Assembly (NCBI GenBank): GCA_030618925.1
Contig: JAUXCK010000154.1
Span: 1-6,700 of the forward strand
Length of the DNA stretch: 6,700 nt
Source: Desulfobacteraceae bacterium
GTDB lineage: Bacteria > Desulfobacterota > Desulfobacteria > Desulfobacterales > SURF-7
Direction: 5' to 3'
Below, piece by piece: positions 1 to 6,422 of the stretch. The position numbers and the translations under genes were made by a program. Below the pieces are notes generated by a model. It saw only the letters and a list, made by a program, of their open reading frames with translations. It searched no databases and was not told the DNA's origin. The first letter of the stretch is position 1. Every line of letters starts with the position of its first letter.

Positions 1-23
1 GATTACGATTAAGATTACGATTA
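1..23. repeat. GATTAC/GATTAA hexamer repeat tract, copy 1
   Basis: The first 23 bases are alternating GATTAC and GATTAA hexamers (period 6, or 12 counting the alternation). The same 23 bases recur in the same orientation at 2716-2738, so copA lies between two copies. The tract may extend beyond the left edge. It has stop codons in two frames and is not plausibly coding. Its function is unknown; it could be a simple-sequence tract typical of intergenic regions in this genome. Confidence 0.85.
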
Positions 24-35
24 TGATCAGGACTA

Positions 36-47
36 TTTGGCGCCAAA
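36..47. promoter_or_regulatory. Perfect 12-bp palindrome upstream of copA
   Basis: TTTGGCGCCAAA is a perfect inverted repeat with no spacer, about 135 bp upstream of the copA start. It could be a dimeric regulator site. It does not resemble the spaced dyad usually bound by CueR-type MerR regulators at copA promoters, and I see no convincing -35/-10 pair around it. The rest of 1-160 shows no gene: the frames are broken by stops and the small reading frames have no ribosome binding site. Function is unassigned. Confidence 0.3.
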
Positions 48-160
48 GACAATGGTTTCGTTGTTCCGAAGCCAGGTAACCCATGCCCTCCGGGCTTAAT
101 CCAAAACCGGGTCCTTTGGGCCAGGATCTTTATTTGAATGTTGGGTGGCATGCAGAGTTG

Positions 161-169
161 GGAAGAGGA
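161..169 (+). promoter_or_regulatory. Ribosome binding site deciding the copA start
   Basis: GGAAGAGGA lies 11 bases before the ATG at 181. The longer in-frame alternative, GTG at 145, has no purine-rich element at the right distance. It would add 12 residues (beginning MACRVGKR) that are not typical of the family. The protein from 181 (MDEQKITLPVTGMTC) begins directly with the first metal-binding domain, as expected. Confidence 0.6.
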
Positions 170-180
170 TAAGCATTAAT

Positions 181-2628
181 ATGGATGAACAGAAAATAAC
201 ATTGCCGGTAACGGGCATGACCTGTGTCAATTGCGCCATGAACATTGAAAGGGGTGTTCAGAAATTGAGTGGTGTAAAAGATGCGGCTGTTAATTTTGCG
301 GCTGAGCAGGCAGTGATTTCATATGACCCTGAACAAACAGGCTTTCTGGATATCATCCAGGGGATTCAGAAGGTCGGCTTTGATGTGCCGCTGGCAAAGG
401 TTGAATTTCCGGTAACAGGGATGACCTGCACCAATTGCGCCATGAACATTGAAAGGGCCTTGAAGAAAAATATAAAAGGACTGACAGATGTCAGGGTCAA
501 TTTTGCATCCGAACGGGTGCATGTTGAATATGTACCGGGTTTGACAGGTATTGATGATATTATTTCCGTCATCAAAAAGGCCGGATTTGGCGCCATACCC
601 CCTGATGAGGTTCTGGATGATCAAGACATAGAGCAATCGATCCGCAAGGCTGAGATCAGAAGCCAGACCCGAAAATTTGTCGTGGGTTTTATCTTTGCAC
701 TCCCCCTTTTCACTATCAGCATGTCGAGGGATTTTGGTTTTCTCGGTATGTGGAGTCATGCCCCCTGGGTCAACTGGTTATTTTTTGCTTTGGCAACACC
801 CGTACAATTTTATACCGGGTGGGATTATTATAAGGGTGGCCTGAAAAGTTTAAGAAACAAGAGTGCGAATATGGATGTACTGGTGGCCATGGGGTCATCG
901 GTGGCCTATTTTTATTCTTTATCCATTCTCTTCTTCCCGGAACTGGGCACCCACGTCTATTTTGAAACATCTGCCGTGATCATTACCCTGATCAAACTGG
1001 GTAAAATGCTCGAGTCCCGGACCAAGCACAGAACCGGCGGCGCCATCCGGAAACTCATGGGGCTGAGCCCCAAAACAGCCACTATTGTAAAAGAGGGGGT
1101 TGAGAAAACGATTCCTCTGATCCAGGTCGAAAAAGGGGATGTCGTATTGGTGCGCCCGGGAGAGAGGATTCCGGTGGACGGCATTGTCACCCGGGGAGAA
1201 TCGACTGTTGATGAGTCCATGCTGACGGGCGAACCCATACCCGTTGACAAAAAGGAAAATGATCCGGTGACAGGCGGGACCATCAACGGGCAGGGGGTTT
1301 TGAGATTCACCGCCACCCGGGTCGGAAAGGAGACCGCCCTGGCCCAGATTATCCGTCTTGTCCAGGAAGCCCAGGGAAGCAAGGCCCCAATTCAGGCCCT
1401 GGCAGACCGGGTGGCCGCAGTGTTTGTCCCTGCCGTCATTCTGATCGCGCTGTCGACATTCGTTTTATGGTGGGGCATAACGGGTGAGTTTGTTCCTGCC
1501 ATGATTCGTCTTGTTGCAGTGCTTGTGATTGCCTGTCCGTGCGCCCTTGGCCTCGCAACACCCACGGCCATTATGGCCGGCACAGGAAAAGGCGCAGAAA
1601 AAGGGGTACTGTTTAAAAACAGTGAGGCCCTCGAGATGGCAGCCCGGCTTGACACCATTGTCATGGACAAGACAGGTACGATTACCATTGGGAAACCCGC
1701 AGTGGTGGACCTTGTCCCGTTCGAGCCGGTTTGTCAAAACCAGGAGGCACTTTTAAGAATAGGGGCATCTGTTGAAAAAGGATCCGAACATCCCATCGGG
1801 AAATCCATCGTCCGGGAAGCAGAGAAAAGGGGTATTGCACTTTTTGAGGCAGAAAATTTCAAGGCATCAGGCGGTCTTGGGGTGGAGGCACTGGTGGATG
1901 GCGACAGGGTCAGAATTGGAAAGCCGAAATGGATTCAGGCATTAAACATTGACATGAAAAGAGCGGAAGATGACATCGATCGCCTTCAAGCTCAGGGGAA
2001 AACTGTGATGGTGCTTGTCCGGGGGGAAGCGCCGGCCGGCCTGATATCTGTGTCAGATACCCTGAAACCCGAATCGCGAGAGGCCATAAAACAGCTTCAT
2101 GATCAGGGGCTGTCCGTTATGATGCTCACAGGAGACAATCCTCAAACAGCTCAAGCCATTGCCGCCCAGGTAGACATTGATGACATTATCGCAGAAGTGC
2201 AGCCCGGTGAAAAAGCCGCAGTCATAAAAAGGATTCAGGAAAAAGATAAAATGGTGGGAATGGTCGGTGATGGCATAAATGATGCGCCGGCCCTGGCCCA
2301 GGCAGATGTGGGGCTGGCCATAGGCACGGGGACCGATGTGGCCATTGAAGCCGGCGATGTCATTCTTTCGGGCGGCAGGTTGACGGGCGTATCAAGGGCC
2401 ATAAACATCAGCAGGGCGACAATGAACACCATACGGCAGAACCTGTTTTTTGCATTCATGTATAATATTGTCCTGATCCCGGTCGCGGCCGGGATTCTAC
2501 AGCCGTTTGACTATTTTCCGGAGATGTTGCGACAGCTTCATCCGATACTGGCTGCACTGGCCATGGCCATGAGCAGCATATCGGTGGTCACAAACAGCCT
2601 CCGGCTGTATCATACCAGGATTGAATAG
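181..2628 (+). CDS. copA: Cu(I)-translocating P1B-type ATPase (CopA)
   Basis: This is an inner-membrane pump that uses ATP to export Cu(I) from the cytoplasm. From the ATG at 181 it is 815 residues, close to other two-domain CopA proteins. Two heavy-metal-associated domains lead, each with GMTCxxC (CVNC 15-18, CTNC 83-86). Eight hydrophobic segments follow, with the actuator-domain TGE at 349-351 and the CPC metal site at 452-454 in the sixth. The phosphorylation motif DKTGT is at 496-500 (Asp496 is the acceptor), the nucleotide-domain SEHP at 535-538 and the hinge GDGINDAP at 696-703. YN (761-762) in the seventh segment and MxxSS (795-799) in the eighth are the further Cu(I)-specific residues, separating it from Zn/Cd pumps. 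All catalytic residues are present, so it should be active. It stands first of two same-strand genes, 126 bp before a histidine kinase. No CueR- or CsoR-like operator was recognised upstream. Confidence 0.96.
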   Translation: MDEQKITLPVTGMTCVNCAMNIERGVQKLSGVKDAAVNFAAEQAVISYDPEQTGFLDIIQGIQKVGFDVPLAKVEFPVTGMTCTNCAMNIERALKKNIKGLTDVRVNFASERVHVEYVPGLTGIDDIISVIKKAGFGAIPPDEVLDDQDIEQSIRKAEIRSQTRKFVVGFIFALPLFTISMSRDFGFLGMWSHAPWVNWLFFALATPVQFYTGWDYYKGGLKSLRNKSANMDVLVAMGSSVAYFYSLSILFFPELGTHVYFETSAVIITLIKLGKMLESRTKHRTGGAIRKLMGLSPKTATIVKEGVEKTIPLIQVEKGDVVLVRPGERIPVDGIVTRGESTVDESMLTGEPIPVDKKENDPVTGGTINGQGVLRFTATRVGKETALAQIIRLVQEAQGSKAPIQALADRVAAVFVPAVILIALSTFVLWWGITGEFVPAMIRLVAVLVIACPCALGLATPTAIMAGTGKGAEKGVLFKNSEALEMAARLDTIVMDKTGTITIGKPAVVDLVPFEPVCQNQEALLRIGASVEKGSEHPIGKSIVREAEKRGIALFEAENFKASGGLGVEALVDGDRVRIGKPKWIQALNIDMKRAEDDIDRLQAQGKTVMVLVRGEAPAGLISVSDTLKPESREAIKQLHDQGLSVMMLTGDNPQTAQAIAAQVDIDDIIAEVQPGEKAAVIKRIQEKDKMVGMVGDGINDAPALAQADVGLAIGTGTDVAIEAGDVILSGGRLTGVSRAINISRATMNTIRQNLFFAFMYNIVLIPVAAGILQPFDYFPEMLRQLHPILAALAMAMSSISVVTNSLRLYHTRIE
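205..457 (+). repeat. Direct repeat inside copA encoding the two CxxC loops
   Basis: Bases 205-253 and 409-457 match at 44 of 49 positions. The last 26 (228-253 and 432-457) are identical and code for the end of the CxxC loop and the helix after it (NCAMNIER). The offset is 204 bp, exactly 68 codons. Conservation at silent positions suggests recent domain duplication or ongoing gene conversion rather than protein-level constraint alone. Confidence 0.85.
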
Positions 2629-2653
2629 GTGCCATTAAAACCGTTGGTTAGCG

Positions 2654-2740
2654 CTTAATCTCGATCTTAATCATTTGTTTTGCTCATACATCAAATCCTG
2701 TTTGATCAGGAGTAGGATTACGATTAAGATTACGATTAAG
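2654..2740. repeat. Imperfect inverted repeat built from hexamer-tract sequence
   Basis: The 19 bases at 2654-2672 are an inverted partial copy of the hexamer tract and can pair with 2722-2740 at 16 of 19 positions. There are nine pairs, three mismatches and seven pairs, with a 49-base loop. It sits between copA and the kinase gene. No U-rich run follows the right arm in the manner of an intrinsic terminator, so a terminator role is doubtful. It may simply reflect insertion of repeat-derived sequence in both orientations. Confidence 0.55.
2690..2711 (+). promoter_or_regulatory. Two overlapping, mutually exclusive small hairpins
   Basis: ATCAAA (2690-2695) pairs with TTTGAT (2701-2706) around a TCCTG loop. 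TCCTG (2696-2700) also pairs with CAGGA (2707-2711) around TTTGAT. The two cannot form together in RNA. The arms are only 6 and 5 bp, so chance is a real possibility. Confidence 0.3.
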
Positions 2741-2744
2741 ATTA
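2716..2744. repeat. GATTAC/GATTAA hexamer repeat tract, copy 2
   Basis: This tract has just under five hexamer units, alternating GATTAC and GATTAA and ending in GATTA. Its first 23 bases are identical to 1-23. It ends ten bases before the kinase ATG, occupying the place where a promoter or leader would be. Both copies lie near the sequence TGATCAGGA, which follows copy 1 (24-32) and precedes copy 2 (2703-2711). Confidence 0.85.
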
Positions 2745-2748
2745 TAGT
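2743..2748 (+). promoter_or_regulatory. Candidate -10 box for a leaderless kinase transcript
   Basis: TATAGT matches five of six positions of the sigma-70 -10 consensus and ends six bases before the ATG at 2755. A transcript from it would start at or next to the initiator codon. No convincing -35 box exists at 16-18 bp, where the hexamer tract lies. The missing Shine-Dalgarno fits a leaderless start, but a single AT-rich match is weak support. Confidence 0.25.
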
Positions 2749-2754
2749 GAAATT

Positions 2755-4530
2755 ATGGAGAAAAAAGGTAAACATACCCGGTTCTGGGTCGGTATTCCGC
2801 CCTGGATATTTATCGGGGCCGCCATTGTCATGCTGCCCATTTTCGTTTTTATTACCGTGGAGAACATCCGCCGCCAGAAGGAAAACACCACCCGGCTTCT
2901 TCTTGAAAAGGGCGCCGCACTCATCCGATCGCTTGAGGCCGGTACCAGAACCGGTTTGATGGGGACCCAATTCAGCGGGCGTCAACTGCAGCAACTTCTG
3001 GCGGAAACCGCGTTTCAAAAGGATATTGTCTATATCCTGGTGGTGGACAGAAACGGCATCATCCTGGCCCATAACAATTTGTCCCAGATTGGTAAAATCT
3101 ATGGAAGGGAGTTAAAACTGAATGTTCTTTCACGTTCCTCAGATATCAAATGGCGCCTCATAGAAAGATCTGACGGGAAAAAGATATTTGAAGTTCTGCG
3201 GCGGTTCTCTCCTACAAGTGGGCCTATGGCGCGAAGGAGGGCACTGGAAATGTGGCAACAGCTGTGCCGGCCCCACATGAGCGATTGGGAAAATATTAGT
3301 GCGCTGGGGGGATTTGTTATCTTTATCGGCCTGGACATGAATTCCATCGAAGAAGCCGGACAGGCGGATATCAGACATGCGCTGGTCATTTCCTCTGTCA
3401 TCCTCCTGATCGGGTTTGCGGGGATCGTCCTGCTTTTTCTGACGCACAACTATCGCGTCGCCAGAGCGTCTCTTTCCAGGATCAAGGCATTTTCCGACAA
3501 CCTTGTGGAAAATATGCCCATTGGGCTGATTGTCATAGACAGCAGGAAAAAAATTGCTTCTTTTAACCATGTGGCAGGCCGGATTTTTAATTTTTTGACT
3601 GAAGACGTTATCGGGAAAGATGCACAGGAGATACTGCCCGCAGCGTTTCTTGCGCAGGTAGAACATCCCGACATTGAAAGAGATGTTGTTGAGAAAGAGG
3701 TGGAATGCCTGGCGGGTGAGGGCAACGTCATTCCGCTTCAATTAAGCGCAACCCTGTTGAACGACGACAATGGCAATTTTTTCGGATATGTTCTGCTTTT
3801 CAAGGATTTGTCGGAGATACAGTCCCTGAAGAAAATTGTTGCCCGGAGCCAGCGCCTTGCCACTGTGGGAAGACTGGCTGCGGGTGTTGCTCATGAGATT
3901 CGAAATCCGCTGAGCTCCATAAAGGGATTTGCCACCTATTTTAAGGAGCGGTATCGAGATGTTCCTGAAGATCAGCAGATAGCAGACATCATGGTTCAGG
4001 AGGTGGACAGACTGAACAGGGTGGTGGGGCAGCTTCTTGAGTTCGCAAAACCCATCACCATCTCAGAAAAGCCGACGGATATTAGAACACTTGTTGAGAA
4101 TTCTCTGAAGCTGGTGGAGAAACAGACCCGGGATCGAAAGATCCGGATTCAGACCACTTTTTCGGATAAGATCGGAAAAGTCCTGGCTGACCCGGATAAA
4201 ATCAGTCAGGTTCTGTTAAATCTTTTCCTGAATGCGATTGAGTCCATGGAAAATGGGGGGATTCTTTCTGTTGATCTTCAGCGCCGTGAGGGTAATGGCG
4301 GGATCCTGATCCGTGTGTCAGATACGGGCGTCGGCATACAGCAGAAGCACCTGCCTCATATTTTTGATCCTTATTTTACCACAAAAGCATCCGGTACCGG
4401 CATCGGCCTTGCGATTGTCCATAATATCATAGAGGCGCACAATGGTGACATAAAAGTGGAAAGCCGTTCAGGGCAGGGGAGCCATTTTAGTATATTGATT
4501 CCGGATGCAGGATCAGAAGCAGAAGGATAA
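2755..4530 (+). CDS. Membrane-bound PAS-domain sensor histidine kinase, HydH/ZraS-like
   Basis: This 591-residue sensor kinase autophosphorylates on His and would pass phosphate to a response regulator. Transmembrane segments at about 15-36 and 209-230 bracket a periplasmic domain (about 37-208) whose VYILVVDRNGIILAHNN stretch (92-108) looks PAS/Cache-like. A cytoplasmic PAS domain covers about 245-355. The HisKA H-box HEIRNPLSSIKGF begins at His380. The ATPase domain has the N-box (LLNLFLNAIESM, Asn489 and Asn493), the G1 box DTGVGI (523-528), the F-box FDPYFTTK (537-544) and the G2 box GTGIGL (547-552), so it looks complete and active. HydH/ZraS-like is a judgement from the core sequence; such kinases usually pair with a sigma-54-dependent regulator, which is absent here. 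The ATG at 2755 lacks a Shine-Dalgarno. The next in-frame ATG would cut into the first membrane segment, and an upstream stop at 2737-2739 rules out much extension. The signal sensed is unknown; the copA neighbour suggests metal stress. Confidence 0.92.
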   Translation: MEKKGKHTRFWVGIPPWIFIGAAIVMLPIFVFITVENIRRQKENTTRLLLEKGAALIRSLEAGTRTGLMGTQFSGRQLQQLLAETAFQKDIVYILVVDRNGIILAHNNLSQIGKIYGRELKLNVLSRSSDIKWRLIERSDGKKIFEVLRRFSPTSGPMARRRALEMWQQLCRPHMSDWENISALGGFVIFIGLDMNSIEEAGQADIRHALVISSVILLIGFAGIVLLFLTHNYRVARASLSRIKAFSDNLVENMPIGLIVIDSRKKIASFNHVAGRIFNFLTEDVIGKDAQEILPAAFLAQVEHPDIERDVVEKEVECLAGEGNVIPLQLSATLLNDDNGNFFGYVLLFKDLSEIQSLKKIVARSQRLATVGRLAAGVAHEIRNPLSSIKGFATYFKERYRDVPEDQQIADIMVQEVDRLNRVVGQLLEFAKPITISEKPTDIRTLVENSLKLVEKQTRDRKIRIQTTFSDKIGKVLADPDKISQVLLNLFLNAIESMENGGILSVDLQRREGNGGILIRVSDTGVGIQQKHLPHIFDPYFTTKASGTGIGLAIVHNIIEAHNGDIKVESRSGQGSHFSILIPDAGSEAEG

Positions 4531-4558
4531 AAAAATGAATATCGAAATGTACGCATAG
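4521..4558 (+). other. Strong start signal opening only 7 codons; possible remnant of a lost response regulator gene
   Basis: AGAAGGA (4521-4527) overlaps the last codons of the kinase gene, and an ATG follows seven bases later at 4535. The frame reads MNIEMYA and stops at 4556-4558. This spacing is just what a translationally coupled downstream gene would have, and a partner regulator commonly sits there. No regulator-like sequence can be read in any frame up to 4701, so if one existed it has been deleted. Chance remains possible. Confidence 0.3.
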
Positions 4559-4591
4559 TTTGCTGTTGATGCCTATTCAGAAAAATTGTAG

Positions 4592-4612
4592 GGGCGGGTT
4601 CCAAACCCGCCC
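4592..4612 (-). terminator. GC-rich palindromic hairpin in the convergent gap; possible terminator or dispersed repeat
   Basis: GGGCGGGTT and AACCCGCCC form a perfect 9-bp stem with a 3-base loop. On the - strand the stem is followed by CTACA and then a run of five T, so it could end radical SAM transcription, though the T-run is displaced by about five bases. On the + strand no T-run follows. The form TAGGGGCGGGTT..AACCCGCCC resembles short palindromic repeats scattered in many bacterial genomes, so a mobile or REP-like origin is equally likely. Apart from this hairpin and the short start signal before it, I see nothing in 4531-4701. Confidence 0.5.
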
Positions 4613-4701
4613 GTCATCAGGCCAAATCCTCCATAGATAACAATCTCACGTTAATCAGAAACAAATATCAAACAGGGTCAGCCTGGGAGAAACTGATGAG
4701 G

Positions 4702-6291
4702 CTAGAGATAGTCGACCCATTTCCACTGGATTTTTCCATTTTCAGCGTGATAGGTCAGGTTTTCCCGGTCCATCACGAATTGTAAGGCTGTAAACAGGTT
4801 TTCCTTTGAATGGCCGACCGAGTCAGGGATCCGTTTCACGAGTTCTTTTAATGCAGCTGTATCAGATTCCGGCAGATGATCGGTCTCCCATGTCCCCATG
4901 TCTTCCAGTACCCCTTTCATCATCATGTCATACACCGCCAGGGTTCGCTCCAGGTTGACAACAGGGAAGGCCTCTTCGTCTGACAGCTCGCCCTTTTTCA
5001 TCCTGTCACCAAGGGATTCAATCCACACTTTGATTTCATCTTCCCAGGAGAGGGCAATGTCATCAAGCATTTGTCTGTCCACCGACTCAGTTTCCACAAT
5101 TGCCCGGTTGGCATGATACTCTGACCAGTCATTTGTCAGGATTTTCATGCCGTATTCGTCACTCTTGTCACGAACCCTGGTGCCGGGAAACGGGGCAAGA
5201 AGATGAAATCCATATATAACGCCCAATTTTTTGATTTTTTCTCCAAATTCAACGGTTTCTTTCAGGGTCTCCGGGGTTTCTCCGGGCAGGCCGAGAATAA
5301 AAGAGGCCGTGGGGGTAATGCCGGCTTCAGTGCACATCTTTATCGCATCCACCATCTGGTCAGTTGTGATGCCTTTTTTGATGGTTTTGAGAATTTCGGC
5401 ATTAGCGGTTTCCAACCCGAAACTGATGGTGTCGCACCCTGCCTCTTTCATCTTTTTCAGCACTTCAAGGGAAACAGTGTCAACCCTGGCAAAAGAAGAC
5501 CATTTTATGTCAAGGCCCCTTCGTATTATCTCGTCACAGATATCGATGCAATGCCGCTTGTTTGCGGTAAACAGATCATCGGCAATGTTGATTTGGGAGA
5601 ATTTCAGGGTACTGAGATATTCGAGTTCATCCACAACCGGCTGTGTGCTTCGATAACGCACCTTGGCACCCACCATTTTTCGTCCCACACAAAAGATGCA
5701 TTTAAATGGACAGCCGCGGCTCGTAGTCATGGAAACCGATAGGTTTAGTGCCCTGTATCTGCCAAGGGGAACCAAATGCCTTGCCGGCACCGGCAGGGAA
5801 TCCACATCCAGGCACGGTTTTTTGACAGGGGTGTGCTGTACCCCACCGTTGTTGCGAAAAACAATACCATCGATACGGTCCCATTGCCGGCCGTTGTCTG
5901 CTGCTTCTGCCAGCTCTACAATCGTCTCTTCACCTTCACCAATCACAATGAAGTCAAGTTCTGGAAAAGCCTTCATGGTATCTCCTGCACAAAAAGAGAC
6001 ATGGGGGCCGCCCATCACCGTCAGGAGATCAGGATCAATGGCTTTGGCATCCTTTATGACCTGAATCGCATTTTGAAAGTTCATCGTTACAGCAGTGGCC
6101 CCAAGGAAGTGGGGCTGATAGGTATTCAAGATCGATTCCAGGATCTCCTTGCTATAGGGGCAGACACCCAGATCAAGTACTTTTACTTCAACACCCGCTT
6201 GCTCTAATGCCGCAGCCAGAAAGCTGAGGCCTAGGGGCGGGGAAGGCCCTTCAGATATCGGATAAAACGGGTTGACCAATAAAAAACGCAT
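4702..6291 (-). CDS. B12-binding-domain radical SAM protein, substrate unknown
   Basis: This 529-residue cytoplasmic protein belongs to the radical SAM enzymes with an N-terminal cobalamin-binding-type domain. The Rossmann-like domain covers about 1-140: MRFLLVNPFYP at the start, PPLGLSFLAAALEQAG at 18-33, GGPH at 94-97 and VIGEGEETIVEL at 116-127. The radical SAM barrel (about 180-400) carries the [4Fe-4S] motif C194-x3-C198-x2-C201 within TSRGCPFKCIFC. It also has FGLETAN at 291-297 and LGLPGETPET at 333-342. About 410-529 is a C-terminal extension I do not recognise. The DxHxxG motif that places a histidine on cobalt is absent, as is common in this class. The family includes methylases, cyclases and ring-forming enzymes, so the reaction cannot be named. 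I chose the ATG at 6291, which has a Shine-Dalgarno; the frame stays open to 6552, but the extra 87 residues look non-coding. It is convergent with the kinase gene and divergent from the AbrB-like gene. Confidence 0.9.
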   Translation of the reverse strand: MRFLLVNPFYPISEGPSPPLGLSFLAAALEQAGVEVKVLDLGVCPYSKEILESILNTYQPHFLGATAVTMNFQNAIQVIKDAKAIDPDLLTVMGGPHVSFCAGDTMKAFPELDFIVIGEGEETIVELAEAADNGRQWDRIDGIVFRNNGGVQHTPVKKPCLDVDSLPVPARHLVPLGRYRALNLSVSMTTSRGCPFKCIFCVGRKMVGAKVRYRSTQPVVDELEYLSTLKFSQINIADDLFTANKRHCIDICDEIIRRGLDIKWSSFARVDTVSLEVLKKMKEAGCDTISFGLETANAEILKTIKKGITTDQMVDAIKMCTEAGITPTASFILGLPGETPETLKETVEFGEKIKKLGVIYGFHLLAPFPGTRVRDKSDEYGMKILTNDWSEYHANRAIVETESVDRQMLDDIALSWEDEIKVWIESLGDRMKKGELSDEEAFPVVNLERTLAVYDMMMKGVLEDMGTWETDHLPESDTAALKELVKRIPDSVGHSKENLFTALQFVMDRENLTYHAENGKIQWKWVDYL

Positions 6292-6297
6292 TTTGTT

Positions 6298-6304
6298 TCC
6301 ATCC
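6298..6304 (-). promoter_or_regulatory. Ribosome binding site deciding the radical SAM gene start
   Basis: On the - strand GGATGGA lies six bases before the ATG at 6291. The other ATG, five codons upstream at 6306, is preceded by ATAGACACCAA, which has no Shine-Dalgarno. The shorter start gives MRFLLVNPFYP, a typical beginning for this family. Confidence 0.6.
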
Positions 6305-6373
6305 ATTTGGTGTCTATCGATAAATGGCTTTTTTTCCCGATTGTTGTGTTGGCCTGGAAAAAATTGCTCAGTT

Positions 6374-6389
6374 ACGGATAGACATCCGT
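6374..6389. promoter_or_regulatory. Dyad ACGGAT-AGAC-ATCCGT upstream of the radical SAM gene
   Basis: This is a perfect 6-bp inverted repeat with a 4-base spacer, extendable by TT/AA across a one-base bulge. It lies about 85-100 bp upstream of the radical SAM start. It could be an operator or a leader hairpin. No T-run follows it. Confidence 0.35.
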
Positions 6390-6407
6390 TAAGAATTAGT
6401 ATTAATC

Positions 6408-6422
6408 CGGCACAGTGTGCCG
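6408..6422. promoter_or_regulatory. Palindrome CGGCACAGTGTGCCG upstream of the radical SAM gene
   Basis: Two 7-bp arms surround a single central base, a typical layout for a dimeric regulator site, about 120-130 bp upstream of the radical SAM start. It includes GGCAC, but no TTGC follows at sigma-54 spacing, so it is not called a sigma-54 promoter. The rest of 6292-6568 shows no supported gene and no clear promoter for the - strand gene. Confidence 0.35.

Noticed and set aside
1..23. CRISPR array or tandem gene from the hexamer tract
   Set aside because: The unit is 6-12 bp with no spacers, so it is a simple-sequence repeat and not a CRISPR.
145..180. GTG at 145 as the start of copA
   Set aside because: It adds 12 residues unlike the family and lacks a ribosome binding site, while the ATG at 181 has one and begins at the metal-binding domain.
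3139..3741. - strand open frame of 200 codons
   Set aside because: It is antisense to the kinase gene, which has clear domains in the other strand. The composition is that of a shadow frame.
4597..4641. - strand mini-frame (MTGGFGTRPYNFSE) with GGAGG upstream
   Set aside because: It is 14 codons made almost entirely of the palindromic repeat, a familiar spurious reading of such repeats.
5203..5742. + strand open frame of 179 codons
   Set aside because: It lies opposite the radical SAM coding sequence, shows no recognisable domain and has no ribosome binding site. It is a shadow of the - strand gene.
6408..6422. Sigma-54 promoter at the GGCAC sequence
   Set aside because: No TTGC element follows at the required spacing on either strand. 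The GGCAC is explained by the palindrome.
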